DNA of 64,000 nucleotides from JAVJSD01 sp040219575 (GCA_040219575.1 JAVJSD010000083.1:1-64000); one strand, 5' to 3'. Counted from the first letter of the stretch, positions 19,123 to 28,928 are shown. The notes: generated by a model not told the origin, from the letters alone. Numbers and translations are program-made.

Positions 19123-19203
19123 CTAGGCACCTCTTCCGGCCCCTCGACAGCGAGGGCTAAAGAAGTAGTACCAAAAGAAGTTGACATGGCCGGACGTCAT
19201 CAT
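19123..19203 (-). CDS. Aromatic leader peptide (attenuator peptide) of DAHP synthase
   Basis: A 26-residue reading frame that starts with two ATG codons and ends in TAG. Residues 9-15, encoded at 19159-19179, are Phe-Phe-Trp-Tyr-Tyr-Phe-Phe: seven aromatic residues in a row covering all three end products of the pathway. The next codons form the left arm (CCCTCG) of a hairpin whose right arm (CGAGGG) lies within the same frame; downstream is an intrinsic terminator. This is the layout of classical ribosome-mediated attenuation: stalling at aromatic codons would cover arm 1 and let GGGGC in arm 2 pair with GCCCC in the terminator. The first ATG lies only 6 nt after a -10 box, so the transcript is probably leaderless. 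Confidence 0.85.
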   Translation of the reverse strand: MMTSGHVNFFWYYFFSPRCRGAGRGA

Positions 19204-19209
19204 GCCGCC

Positions 19210-19237
19210 ATTATGATCCGGCCCGCCGGGAATTCAA
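19210..19237 (-). promoter_or_regulatory. Promoter of the DAHP synthase leader transcript
   Basis: On the minus strand TTGAAT (19232-19237) is followed after 16 bp by CATAAT (19210-19215, 5 of 6 to consensus). The expected start site falls at or next to the first ATG of the leader peptide at 19203, implying a leaderless message. Confidence 0.65.
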
Positions 19238-19416
19238 GCGGGTCGGCAGGACGAGCGTCCAGTCTGCCAGGGCGCCCGAACCTGACTGGCGTCGGCGATT
19301 GTGCGATGCCTTGCCAAAGTCGGTGTGGTCGTCCCAGCGGCGACATTTGCAATCCAGTGGTTCGGAAAAGAAGTTTCGCGGGGATTGCTAGCGCCTTGTG
19401 ACGGCTTGATCTTCGA

Positions 19417-19489
19417 GTAGCTGAACTCGTGAGAGTTCAGCAGTTCGTGACGACATCTGTGCTTCCAGAAGTCTCACGACTGCTGCTAC
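19417..19489. repeat. GTAGC-family double-hairpin element (GTGA-loop type)
   Basis: The left hairpin is CTGAACTC-GTGA-GAGTTCAG. The right one contains AGAAGTC-TCAC-GACTGCT, slightly imperfect. The ends are GTAGC and GCTAC. Confidence 0.8.
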
Positions 19490-19531
19490 CCCCATTCTTA
19501 GCTGTCACGCAGCACTCGTTTGTTGAGCCAC

Positions 19532-19555
19532 GGGCAGGCTGGAAGCCTGCCCTAC
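19532..19555. repeat. GTAGGG-family palindrome
   Basis: GGGCAGGCT-GGA-AGCCTGCCC followed by TAC. The same family occurs at 28902-28928 and 60358-60403. Confidence 0.6.
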
Positions 19556-19652
19556 GGGAATTGCTTTTGCGGTGCGCGTGGCTGGGTTAAGATGGCAGCC
19601 AGCTGATCATGCGCTGCCCTTACTCACCAACACCAACGAGGCGCCGTTTCCC

Positions 19653-21191
19653 ATGAGTTGCTCCCTCTCCCACGTTCTCCGCTGCGCAACCGCGGCATCG
19701 CTGCTCGCTCTGGCGATGCTCCCCCTGGCCGGCATGCTTCGCGCTGAAGACGCCAAGCCGGCCAGCGCCAATTCGAGCAATGCCGAAGCGGCCAAGCCCA
19801 AGCTCAAGGGACTGCTGATCACCGGCGGTTGCTGCCACGACTATCCCCGCCAGACCGAGATCATCACCGAGGGCCTCAGCCAGCGGGTGAGCATCGAGTG
19901 GGACGTGATCCACGAGAACGACGACCGCAACACGAAGATTTCGATCTACCAGAAGCCCGACTGGACCAAGGGCTACGACGTCGTGGTGCACAACGAGTGC
20001 TACGGCTCGGTCGATGATGTGGAATTCGTCGAGAAGATCGTCAAGGGCCACACCGAGACCGGCGTGCCGGCCATCGTCGTGCATTGCTCGATGCACACCT
20101 ACCGCGCGGCGGAGACCGACGAGTGGCGGAAGTTCCTGGGCGTCACCTCGCGCCGCCACGAGCGGGCCAAGCGGTCGCTCGAGGTGGTGAACGCCGCCCC
20201 CGACAACCCCATCATGACCGGCTTCCCCAAGTCGTGGAAAACCCCCAACGGCGAACTCTACGTGATCGAAAACCTGTGGCCCAGTTGCAAGCCGCTGGCC
20301 AAGGCCTACAGCCCCGAGACCGAATCGGACCAGGTCTGCATCTGGACCAACACCTACGGCAAGGCCCGCGTGTTCGGCACCACGCTCGGCCATCACAACG
20401 AGACGATGGTGGCCGACGAGTGGCTCGACACCGTCGCCCGCGGCCTGCTGTGGTCGCTCGACAAGTTGAACGACGACGGCACGCCCGCCGAAGGATTCGC
20501 CGGCACGGGCAAAGGCCCCCTCAGCTTCCAGGTGAAACTGGCCGCCGGCGGCGAACCGACCGCGGCGGACTGGTCGTCGTCGGTCGAGCTGCCCAAGAGC
20601 GAAAAGCCGGTGAAGCTGTTCAACGGCAAGGACTTCACCGGTTGGGAAGGCCACACCGACAAGTACTTCTCGATCGAGAACGGCGAGATCGTGGCCAAGA
20701 ATTCGGCCGACAACGCGCCGGCGGTGAGCACCTACCTGCTGACCAAGAAGAAGTACCGCAACTTCCGCCTGGTGTTTGAAGGCAAGCTGGCCGAATCGAA
20801 AATGCACTCCGGCATCGCCCTGTGGGGCAAGCGGTACGCGAAGGACGCCGAAGACACCGCCTACCAGGGCCACCTGGTGATGTTTCCGTCGAACTGGGGC
20901 TACTACGACCTGTTCCGCCGCAACTCGATCTACAAGGACGACGGCCGCGCCAAGAAGGCCGACAATGGCGACTGGAACCGGATAGAGATCCTCGCCATCG
21001 GCGACCGCATCCGCCTGGCGGTCAACGGCCAACTGGTCGCCGACTGGACCGATCCCAAGCCGGAACTGTGCGAGGCCGGCCCGATCGGCCTGCAACTGCA
21101 CAGCAACAAGGTGCCCCAGGAAGTCCGTTTCCGCGGCCTGATTCTGGCCGAGAATCCCGAGGATCGGATGGTCACGGTCGACGAGAAATAG
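19653..21191 (+). CDS. Secreted ThuA-domain plus DUF1080 protein
   Basis: The 512-residue protein starts with a signal peptide (MSCSLSHVLRCATAASLLALAMLPLAGMLRAED by its hydrophobic core around residues 14-28). Residues about 45-265 form a ThuA-like (trehalose-utilisation, class I glutamine amidotransferase-like) domain with GGCCHDYPRQTE, VVHCSMHTYR and GHHNETMVADEW. Residues about 305-505 form a DUF1080 (3-keto-disaccharide hydrolase-like) beta-jelly-roll with LFNGKDFTGWEGH, HSGIALWGKRY and LQLHSN. This fusion is typical of planctomycetes and probably acts on periplasmic carbohydrates. ATG 19653 is chosen over an upstream frame because of the signal peptide. Confidence 0.88.
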   Translation: MSCSLSHVLRCATAASLLALAMLPLAGMLRAEDAKPASANSSNAEAAKPKLKGLLITGGCCHDYPRQTEIITEGLSQRVSIEWDVIHENDDRNTKISIYQKPDWTKGYDVVVHNECYGSVDDVEFVEKIVKGHTETGVPAIVVHCSMHTYRAAETDEWRKFLGVTSRRHERAKRSLEVVNAAPDNPIMTGFPKSWKTPNGELYVIENLWPSCKPLAKAYSPETESDQVCIWTNTYGKARVFGTTLGHHNETMVADEWLDTVARGLLWSLDKLNDDGTPAEGFAGTGKGPLSFQVKLAAGGEPTAADWSSSVELPKSEKPVKLFNGKDFTGWEGHTDKYFSIENGEIVAKNSADNAPAVSTYLLTKKKYRNFRLVFEGKLAESKMHSGIALWGKRYAKDAEDTAYQGHLVMFPSNWGYYDLFRRNSIYKDDGRAKKADNGDWNRIEILAIGDRIRLAVNGQLVADWTDPKPELCEAGPIGLQLHSNKVPQEVRFRGLILAENPEDRMVTVDEK

Positions 21192-21229
21192 CCTTTTCGT
21201 CGTGAACTAGGTAGTGGTTGCCGCCACAA

Positions 21230-21272
21230 GCACGCGCAAGCGAGTGAGCTCGGCTTCACTTGCGGCGCGTGC
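21230..21272. terminator. Hairpin between convergent genes, possible two-way terminator
   Basis: GCACGCGC (21230-21237) pairs with GCGCGTGC (21265-21272). Inside it, AAGCGAGTGAG pairs imperfectly with CTTCACTTGC. It lies between the 3' ends of two convergent genes, but no T-run follows on either strand, so termination is uncertain. It may be another dispersed repeat. Confidence 0.4.
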
Positions 21273-21317
21273 ATCTTTGGTCGTACGAACAACACAGAAT
21301 GACGACACGACGGCGGA

Positions 21318-22775
21318 CTACGACTTGGTCGCCCCGACGTAGCGCGCCAGCAGATTCAGCCGCTGCATGAACGTGCGGCTGGTGATCACGCGGCGGGTGT
21401 CGTCGTCGTCGCCGTGGTATTTGAGCTCGCCGTCTTCGACCCACGCGCCGCGCTCGTCGAGCGCGTCGATCACCTCGCGCACCTGCGACTCCAGCGACTT
21501 GGCGTTCTTGGGCGGCGCCGGCCGGCGCACCTCCCGCAGACGGGCCAGCGTCTCGGGCGACGCCTTCGACAACTGCTCGTAACGATCGGCCAGGCGCGAG
21601 AGCTTGCCGCTGCCCACGATGAAGCCGTAGTGCGTGGGCATGTCGCTGTTGTCGTACGTCAGCTCGTACTGCTTGGTGAGGTACAGCGGTCGGTTCGTCT
21701 TGAGTTCATAGAAGCGGGCCAGCTTGCCGGGTTCGATTTCCGACCGCTGCAGGTACTTCAGCGCCCGGGGAATCGGCTCGAGATACTTGCGGTCGCCGGT
21801 CTGCACGTAGAGATCCATCAGGATGTCGAGGATGCCTTGCGACTCGCCGCCGGTGACCGCGGGCGGCTCGAACTTGCGGGCCCAGGCGGGGTGCATGTCG
21901 AGATCGTATTGTTGGGCCCAGGCCGGTTGCGGCTCGGGCATCTGGGCCAGCAGGATGAAGCCGCCCGCTTTCTCCGCCGCCTCGAGATATTCCGCCTTGT
22001 CGTACACGCGGTGGGCCAGGAACATGACGTCGATCACGTCGGCGATGGCGTTGTCGTTGAAGGTGTAGAAGCCGCTGTACTTCGCGCCGGGAAAGGTGCG
22101 CGACCACGAGTCGGGATAGCCGGCCTTCTTCACCGGATAGTCTTCGGCGCGGGGAAACTCGCTGTAGCGCTGCGGCCAGGCGCCGTTGGGAAACTGGGAT
22201 TTGACGACGGCCGCCAAGGCATACTCGACCGCCTCATGCAGCCGCTCGTCCTTGAAGCCGAGCGCCTCGTCGACGCGAATCAACAGTCGCAGGGCCGATT
22301 GCGACTTGTCGTCGTCGAAGGTGGTGGTGTTCATGGCCTTCGCGCGCTCGGGGAGCACGCGATAGGCGATTCGTTCGCGACCGTCGCCGAAGTCGATTTT
22401 GGCGTCCCAGCCGCCGCTGCGGAGTTGCCCTTGAATCAGGCACTCACCAGCGGCCCGGGCCGCTTCGAGCAAGTACGGTTCGCCGCTCAATTCATAGGCC
22501 TCGAGCAGCGCCATGCCGACAGCCGGCGTTCCCGGCGGTTGCACCCAGACGGTATCCACATCGGCCTTGCCTTCCCCCTCGCGCTTCTTCAGATCGGCGC
22601 TGTACTGGTAGAGATATCCGCCGTGGGAGGCGACCTGCTTGGTAAAGAAGCTGGTTGCCTTCTTGAGCGCAGACGTCGCCTCTTGCGGCAACTCCTCCGC
22701 CGCGTGAATCGACGGCGCGCACAGCAGCGAACAGACACAAGCCAGCGAGAGGAAGACGCACGATGATCGCTTCAC
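21318..22775 (-). CDS. Secreted pectate-lyase-like protein
   Basis: The 485-residue protein has a signal peptide (MKRSSCVFLSLACVCSLLCA, cleaved near HAAEE). The body is alpha-helical barrel-like with the family segments GGYLYQYSADL near residue 51, GGWDAKIDFGDG near 120, SQFPNGAWPQRYSEFPR near 195 and FYTFNDNAIADVIDVM near 235, matching pectate lyases of the PF09492 (PL10-like) type used widely in planctomycetes. The GTG start at 22775 is supported by GAGGAG 7 nt upstream. The true substrate is unknown. Confidence 0.82.
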   Translation of the reverse strand: MKRSSCVFLSLACVCSLLCAPSIHAAEELPQEATSALKKATSFFTKQVASHGGYLYQYSADLKKREGEGKADVDTVWVQPPGTPAVGMALLEAYELSGEPYLLEAARAAGECLIQGQLRSGGWDAKIDFGDGRERIAYRVLPERAKAMNTTTFDDDKSQSALRLLIRVDEALGFKDERLHEAVEYALAAVVKSQFPNGAWPQRYSEFPRAEDYPVKKAGYPDSWSRTFPGAKYSGFYTFNDNAIADVIDVMFLAHRVYDKAEYLEAAEKAGGFILLAQMPEPQPAWAQQYDLDMHPAWARKFEPPAVTGGESQGILDILMDLYVQTGDRKYLEPIPRALKYLQRSEIEPGKLARFYELKTNRPLYLTKQYELTYDNSDMPTHYGFIVGSGKLSRLADRYEQLSKASPETLARLREVRRPAPPKNAKSLESQVREVIDALDERGAWVEDGELKYHGDDDDTRRVITSRTFMQRLNLLARYVGATKS

Positions 22776-23317
22776 GGGTTTGCTCCTCGGAGATGGGGTG
22801 GCCCAATGGTAGCAGAACGGCGCCGCGAAGTTCCAACGCCGCCCGCGGACTGGTGGTGGCGCAACTTCGTTGACAACGCTGTACGACGGACCTCGTGATC
22901 CCCGGTAGGTCGTTCCTCGGCACCTGTTTCACACAACGGACTGGAAAGCCCGCAGGCCAGTAAGCTGGGAAGAATAGGGGCGAGTTGATGCATCGCCCGG
23001 ATCGTCCTCAACGGGCGCTGCGGCGTGGACGATTTCATTTACCAGCGAATCCGCAACCTGTTTTATATAAGGCAGTTACATTGCCTTTCCGACTTTGTGA
23101 AAAAAAACACGAATTCCACGTCGCGGTCGGTTGACCACCTTGGAGCCTTAAGATAAATTGAGCCGCCTTGAGTGGATTTATTGTCCGTAACCTGTTGGCA
23201 GAAAAAAACTTCGCCTTCGTCTCCCCGACTCCCACCGGGGTTGACAGTTCGAGCAGCAACAGCCCTAAGTTCAATTATCGAAATAGTTTGCAGCACGTAT
23301 CGCATCGCCGTCGCCTA
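22776..23317. other. Upstream region of the ATP synthase operon, no gene
   Basis: Short frames here have no support. Two sigma-70-like matches face the atp genes: TTGACC (23130-23135) with TAAATT (23153-23158) at 17 bp, and TTGACA (23241-23246) with only a weak -10 near 23264. The 23040-23210 part is notably AT-richer than the rest, as expected of a promoter region. Confidence 0.45.
23130..23158 (+). promoter_or_regulatory. Candidate atp operon promoter
   Basis: TTGACC and TAAATT are separated by 17 bp in an AT-rich stretch upstream of the first atp gene. The nearby consensus TTGACA at 23241 has a poor -10, so I prefer this one, with low confidence. Confidence 0.35.
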
Positions 23318-23602
23318 GTGAGCTCCGCTTTGGAAGCCCCCCCTGAACCGCGACATCCGATGGCCGTGGCGACGGAATGGGTGGCGAGGATCACCACCGT
23401 TGGCCTGGAGATGGTGCTGCCCGGCTTGGCCGGGGATTGGCTGGATCGGTACTTCGGGACGAAGTTTCTCGTTTTTCTGGGATTTGGTTTCGGGCTCACC
23501 GCCGGGATAACACACCTGCTGTTGATGACGGGTTCGATAGGTCGCAAGAAGCCGAACGGCGCCGAGCCGCCCCCGTCGTCCGACCGAGACACACCTTCGT
23601 GA
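23318..23602 (+). CDS. AtpZ/AtpI-like small membrane protein
   Basis: With the GTG at 23318 the product is 94 residues; an ATG at 23360 gives 80. It contains two predicted helices (VLEMVLPGLAGDWLDRYFG region near 35 and FLVFLGFGFGLTAGITHLLLM near 50-70). This size, topology and place at the head of an atp operon fit AtpZ-type proteins (PF09527), which help assembly or Mg/Ca transport of the F-type ATP synthase. Its stop overlaps the GTG of the next gene (GTGA). Confidence 0.7.
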   Translation: MSSALEAPPEPRHPMAVATEWVARITTVGLEMVLPGLAGDWLDRYFGTKFLVFLGFGFGLTAGITHLLLMTGSIGRKKPNGAEPPPSSDRDTPS

Positions 23603-24060
23603 GCAACGCGCCGCTTTCCGCCGCCCCCGCTCAGGCGCCCTCGACAGGCCGCCTTGTAGGGTCGTGTCTGATTTTGGTCGGTGTGCTGGTTCTCGCTTTC
23701 CCCGCCTACGCCTGGTTCGGCTACGCGCGCTCCGGGGCAAACGGTATTGCGGTCGCCGCCGTGGCGCTGCTGGTCTGCGGCGCCTCCGCGGTCCTCGCGC
23801 TGCTGGTGACGGGCTTGTTGCAGGGCGGCAAGCAAGCGGTCAACGCCCTGCTATCGGGCATGGCCTTGCGGATGGGCGTCCCCTTCGCCGCCGGCATGTT
23901 GCTGCAAAGCCAGGGCGGTCCGCTCGCGGAAGCGGGCGTGTTCGGCATGATCCTCGCGTATTACTTGTTGGCGCTGGCCGTTGAAACGGTGTTGTCGCTG
24001 CGGCTGATCAAACAGCCGGCGAATTCCCACGACTCCGCTGAATCCTCTCGGGCTTCCTAA
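23599..24060 (+). CDS. AtpI-like four-helix membrane protein
   Basis: A 153-residue protein starting at GTG 23599 (VSNAPLSAAP), overlapping the previous stop by 4 bp. Four predicted transmembrane helices lie near 22-45, 52-75, 88-108 and 115-135. Size and position match the poorly conserved subunit I / AtpI proteins that help assemble the c-ring. It ends 3 bp before atpB. The assignment rests on topology and context; there is no diagnostic motif. Confidence 0.65.
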   Translation: MSNAPLSAAPAQAPSTGRLVGSCLILVGVLVLAFPAYAWFGYARSGANGIAVAAVALLVCGASAVLALLVTGLLQGGKQAVNALLSGMALRMGVPFAAGMLLQSQGGPLAEAGVFGMILAYYLLALAVETVLSLRLIKQPANSHDSAESSRAS

Positions 24061-24063
24061 GCG

Positions 24064-25299
24064 ATGGCATCCTCCGTACTGCACATCAAGGACAGCTACT
24101 ACTTCGAAGTGCCGAAGTTCATGTGGCGCTGGAACGCCGACTCGCGCGACGACTTCCCGGCCTGGTGGATCAAGAACGATCCCGACTATCGCACGTGGGA
24201 AGCGCACGAGATCTACCACGCCCTGGAGCAGAACAAGGACGAGTTGTTCGGCAAGGATTACACGCTGCCCGAATTCCATGGCGAGCATGGGCTGGAGCAC
24301 CAGTACGAACACTGGCAGCACGCCGACCACGCCAACCTGGGCCGGCCGTTCGACGAGTTCCTGCTTGACGAGGGAATATTCAAGCAGTTCAAATCTCTGC
24401 CGGAATTCCACAAGGTGGTCGCCGAGGCGAAGAGCCAGGAGCATTTCCAGGAGTACTTCGCGTCGGCCGGCCACAAGTGGTCGCCGGAGAAGATCGAGAG
24501 CTACAACCGGGCCCTCGACGGCAAGATCCTGATCCCGCAACCGTTCGGCGCCGAGCTTCGCAACGCCTACGAGGTCCAGTCGGGCTTCGCGGTTTCGCGG
24601 TTCATGGTCATCCAGTTGGTCGTGGCGCTGATCATTGTGGCGCTGTTCAGTTGGCTGGGCCGACGGGTGAAAAGCGGCGACGCCCCCAAGGGCAGGCTCT
24701 GGAATCTGCTGGAGGCGATCCTGCTGTTCATGCGCGACGAGGTGGCGCGTCCGGCGATCGGCCGGCACGACGCCGACAAGTTCGTGCCGCTGCTGTGGAC
24801 GATCTTCTTGTTCATCCTGGGCTGCAACCTGATGGGCATGGTGCCTTGGGTCGGCGCTCCGACGGGCACGTTTGGCGTAACCTTCGGGCTCGCACTGGTC
24901 ACGTTGGCGACTGTGTTCGTTTCGGGAAGCAAAAAATTCGGCATTCTTGGCTTCTGGAAGAACCAGGTTCCGAGCATGGACTTGCCGATTTTCATGGCGA
25001 TCTTCATCGTCCCGTTCTTGTTCGTGATTGAAGTCTTCGGACTGTTCGTCAAGCACGGCGTGTTGGCCGTGCGTTTGCTCGCCAACATGGTCGCCGGCCA
25101 TCTGGTGCTGTTGGGCATCATGGGCGTGGCGTTCACGATGGAAGCCGCCGTTGACCCCACCTGGTGGATCGCCGCGCCGATCGCCGTTGTGGGCTCGACG
25201 TTGTTCAGTTGTCTCGAATTGTTTGTGGCGTTTCTGCAAGCCTACGTTTTCACGTTCCTGTCGGCCCTGTTCATCGGCGCAGCCGTGCATCACCACTAA
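24064..25299 (+). CDS. atpB: ATP synthase Fo subunit a, with long N-terminal extension
   Basis: Membrane stator subunit forming the proton half-channels. The 411-residue protein has the family core in its last 240 residues, including the essential arginine in AVRLLANMVAGHLVLLG (near residue 340). The first 175 or so residues are a hydrophilic extension rich in Trp, His, Asp and Glu (for example HGEHGLEHQYEHWQH near residue 75) that normal 230-290-residue subunits a lack. Since the N-terminus of subunit a faces the periplasm in E. coli, the extension is probably outside the inner membrane. Confidence 0.93.
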   Translation: MASSVLHIKDSYYFEVPKFMWRWNADSRDDFPAWWIKNDPDYRTWEAHEIYHALEQNKDELFGKDYTLPEFHGEHGLEHQYEHWQHADHANLGRPFDEFLLDEGIFKQFKSLPEFHKVVAEAKSQEHFQEYFASAGHKWSPEKIESYNRALDGKILIPQPFGAELRNAYEVQSGFAVSRFMVIQLVVALIIVALFSWLGRRVKSGDAPKGRLWNLLEAILLFMRDEVARPAIGRHDADKFVPLLWTIFLFILGCNLMGMVPWVGAPTGTFGVTFGLALVTLATVFVSGSKKFGILGFWKNQVPSMDLPIFMAIFIVPFLFVIEVFGLFVKHGVLAVRLLANMVAGHLVLLGIMGVAFTMEAAVDPTWWIAAPIAVVGSTLFSCLELFVAFLQAYVFTFLSALFIGAAVHHH

Positions 25300-25357
25300 G
25301 CCCGCTGGGGTCCGTCGTACACCATCCGGTAATTCAAAGTCGAAGGAGAGTAATTCC

Positions 25358-25681
25358 GTGAACAAGATCGCCAAGATCGCAGGATTGAGCGTTGTCGTGC
25401 TGCTCTTTATGGCCGTCCCCGCCATGGCCCAACCCGCGGGAGGCGCCACACCGTCTCCCGCGCCGTTGATCGAGTTTTCCGGTGCGTTCGGCGCCGCGTT
25501 GGTCTGCATCGGTTCGGCCTATGGCATCGGCAAGCTGGCCGCCAGCGCGCTGGAGAGCATGGCTCGTCAGCCGGAAGTCGCGGGCAACATTCAGACCGGC
25601 ATGATCATCGCCGCCGCTCTGATCGAAGGCTTCACGTTCTTCGCGTTGTTTATCTGTATGCAGCAGAACCCTTGGGCGTAG
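25358..25681 (+). CDS. atpE: ATP synthase Fo subunit c
   Basis: Rotor-ring subunit. The 107-residue protein starts at GTG 25358 with AAGGAG 9 nt upstream (25343-25348). An N-terminal hydrophobic leader (IAGLSVVVLLFMAVPAMAQP) looks like a cleavable signal peptide, followed by the two-helix hairpin with the loop SMARQPEV and the ion-binding glutamate in AALIEGFTFF. The residues after Glu do not match the usual Na-binding pattern (Glu-Ser/Thr), so proton use is more likely. Confidence 0.93.
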   Translation: MNKIAKIAGLSVVVLLFMAVPAMAQPAGGATPSPAPLIEFSGAFGAALVCIGSAYGIGKLAASALESMARQPEVAGNIQTGMIIAAALIEGFTFFALFICMQQNPWA

Positions 25682-25746
25682 GCACGTGTCGGTCGGTCCT
25701 GTCCGATGACTGAGATTCTGAAAAACCTGACGGGAACTGGTCTCGC

Positions 25747-26538
25747 ATGAGATACTTCGACCTGAAAACGACGATGGCGTGCTTGATCGCCTGCTTGGCG
25801 ATCGGTGTTCTCACGCCGATCGCCGCGGCCCAAGACGCCGACGATCCCGCACCCGCCGACGGCGCCAGCGCCGACGCGGATGGCGTCGCTGATGCCGACG
25901 CCGATGGTGACGCCGATTCCTCAGCCGACGGCGGTGCTGCTGCAGCTCCCACGGCGGGAACAGCGGATGCTGGCGGCGGCCACGCCGGGCATGACGGCCA
26001 CGAGGCCGACTTGTCGCACGTCAACGCCACCGGTTCGCTCGAAGCGCCGGAGGAGTTCAAGTACGATCTGGCCATCTACACCTTCGTCGTCTTCTTTCTG
26101 CTGCTGTTGATCCTGATGAAGTTCGCCTGGCGTCCGATTATGGACGGCCTGAAGAAGCGCGAAGACGGGATCGCCGCGCAGATCGAGGAGGCGCGCCTGG
26201 CGAACGAGCGGGCGCGCAAGTCGCTGGAGGAGTACGAGGCCAAACTGGCCACGGCCGCCGACGAGGTGCGGGGGCTGATCGCCGAAGGGCGGCGTGAGGC
26301 GGAGGCCTCACGCGACAGAATCCTGGCCGAGGCGCAAGAGGCGGCTCAGCGGGAGCGCGAGCGGGCGCTGGCCGAAATCGGCGCCGCCAAGAACCAGGCC
26401 CTCAGCGAGATCGCCGGCACCCACGTCGATCACGCCTTCGCCCTGGCCCGGCAGATCGTCCGCAAGGAGATCAGCCACGACCAGCACGCGCAGTTGATCC
26501 GCGATTCGCTCGATCGATTCCCCACCAGCAGCAACTAG
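25747..26538 (+). CDS. atpF: ATP synthase Fo subunit b, with signal peptide and acidic insert
   Basis: Peripheral stalk subunit. The 263-residue protein starts with a signal-peptide-like segment (MACLIACLAIGVLTPIAAAQ), followed by about 75 residues rich in Asp, Ala and Gly and ending in a His-rich patch (GGGHAGHDGHEADLSH). The membrane helix is near residues 105-125 and the long charged helix that forms the stalk fills the rest. Ordinary subunit b is about 160 residues and lacks the first 95. If the leader is cleaved, the acidic, His-rich part would be periplasmic. Confidence 0.92.
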   Translation: MRYFDLKTTMACLIACLAIGVLTPIAAAQDADDPAPADGASADADGVADADADGDADSSADGGAAAAPTAGTADAGGGHAGHDGHEADLSHVNATGSLEAPEEFKYDLAIYTFVVFFLLLLILMKFAWRPIMDGLKKREDGIAAQIEEARLANERARKSLEEYEAKLATAADEVRGLIAEGRREAEASRDRILAEAQEAAQRERERALAEIGAAKNQALSEIAGTHVDHAFALARQIVRKEISHDQHAQLIRDSLDRFPTSSN

Positions 26539-26550
26539 CGGCGATGCTTC

Positions 26551-27177
26551 ATGACGCAGCCTGACGTCACGCACGATACCGTCTTCGACACCGGTCAGCA
26601 GCACCTCGGCAAGGTTTACGCCAAGGGACTGCTGGGCGCGGCCGACAAGGCGGGCGTCACCGAGACCGTGCTCGAGGAGTTGCGGTCGCTGGTCGGCGAC
26701 GTGCTGTCGAAACTGCCGAAGTTCGCCGCCGCGCTGCGGTCTCCCCGCCTGTCGCACGAGGAGAAACTGACGCTGCTCGACCGCGCCTTCGGGGGCAAGA
26801 TGAATCCCCTGCTGCTGAACTTCCTGAAAGTCGTCTCCCGGCACGGGCGGCTCGATTGCCTGGGAGCCATCGAGCACGAGGCGCGGCAACTATACAATGA
26901 AGCCCGCGGCCGCATCGAAGTCCGCGTGCGAACGGCCGAGCCGGTCGACCAGGAGTTGCTGGCCTCGATCACGCAGCGATTGAGCGAAGCCCTCAAGAGC
27001 GAGCTCGACGTGACCAACGACGTCGATCCGGAACTGCTGGGCGGCGTGGTCGTGCGGGTGGGCGACACCGTGTACGACGGCAGCGTCGCCAACCGGCTGC
27101 AGCGCTTGCGGGCCGCCACGGTGGCCAAGACCGAACAGGAAATGCGCCATGCACTGGCACGCTTCACCAGCGAGTAA
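26551..27177 (+). CDS. atpH: ATP synthase F1 subunit delta
   Basis: Links the peripheral stalk to the top of F1. The 208-residue protein has the family's N-terminal helical domain (DVLSKLPKFAAALRSPRLS near 50) and the C-terminal segment DPELLGGVVVRVGDTVYDGSVANRLQRLR near 155-185, the most diagnostic part. It begins 12 bp after atpF. A 198-bp spacer containing a double-hairpin element separates it from atpA. Confidence 0.93.
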   Translation: MTQPDVTHDTVFDTGQQHLGKVYAKGLLGAADKAGVTETVLEELRSLVGDVLSKLPKFAAALRSPRLSHEEKLTLLDRAFGGKMNPLLLNFLKVVSRHGRLDCLGAIEHEARQLYNEARGRIEVRVRTAEPVDQELLASITQRLSEALKSELDVTNDVDPELLGGVVVRVGDTVYDGSVANRLQRLRAATVAKTEQEMRHALARFTSE

Positions 27178-27245
27178 TGCGCCGCCTCGCCGATCTCCGA
27201 CAAACAACCACACAACAACAAGGTACTGAGCACCTGTGAATCCAA

Positions 27246-27313
27246 GTAGCGGAAGTCGCTAGACTTCCGACAACCTGCTCGCCAACACTCGGAAGTCTGG
27301 CGACTTCCGCTAC
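27246..27313. repeat. GTAGC-family double-hairpin element (GCCA-loop type) in the atp operon
   Basis: Left hairpin CGGAAGTC-GCTA-GACTTCCG, right hairpin CGGAAGTC-TGGC-GACTTCCG, ends GTAGC and GCTAC. It lies between atpH and atpA, and both stems are perfect over 8 bp. Confidence 0.85.
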
Positions 27314-27375
27314 GATGGTTGCAGACGACGATCATTCACAAGCTCTGACGCATCCCGCAGAGGAAGTCGAAGTTC

Positions 27376-28901
<1,526 letters not shown>

Positions 28902-28905
<4 letters not shown>

Positions 28906-28928
28906 GGTAGGCATCTTGCCTGCCATAC
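28902..28928. repeat. GTAGGG-family repeat overlapping the atpA stop codon
   Basis: GTAGGGTAGGCATC then TTGCCTGCCATAC: an imperfect palindrome with GTAGGG-like end. The TAG at 28903-28905 serves as the atpA stop. Confidence 0.55.

Larger units (their letters stand above)
19238..19652. other. Divergent intergenic region with repeats, no gene
   Basis: The stretch between the DAHP synthase promoter and the ThuA gene contains the double-hairpin element at 19417-19489, a GGGCAGGCTGG/AAGCCTGCCCTAC palindrome at 19532-19555, and a weak possible promoter for the plus-strand gene (TAAGAT at 19588-19593 with TTTTGC 17 bp before it). I see no gene. Confidence 0.5.

Noticed and set aside
19002..19187. 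61-codon minus-strand frame overlapping the DAHP synthase leader
   Set aside because: It runs through the terminator in a different frame from the aromatic peptide and has no start support; the 26-codon frame at 19123-19203 explains the region better.
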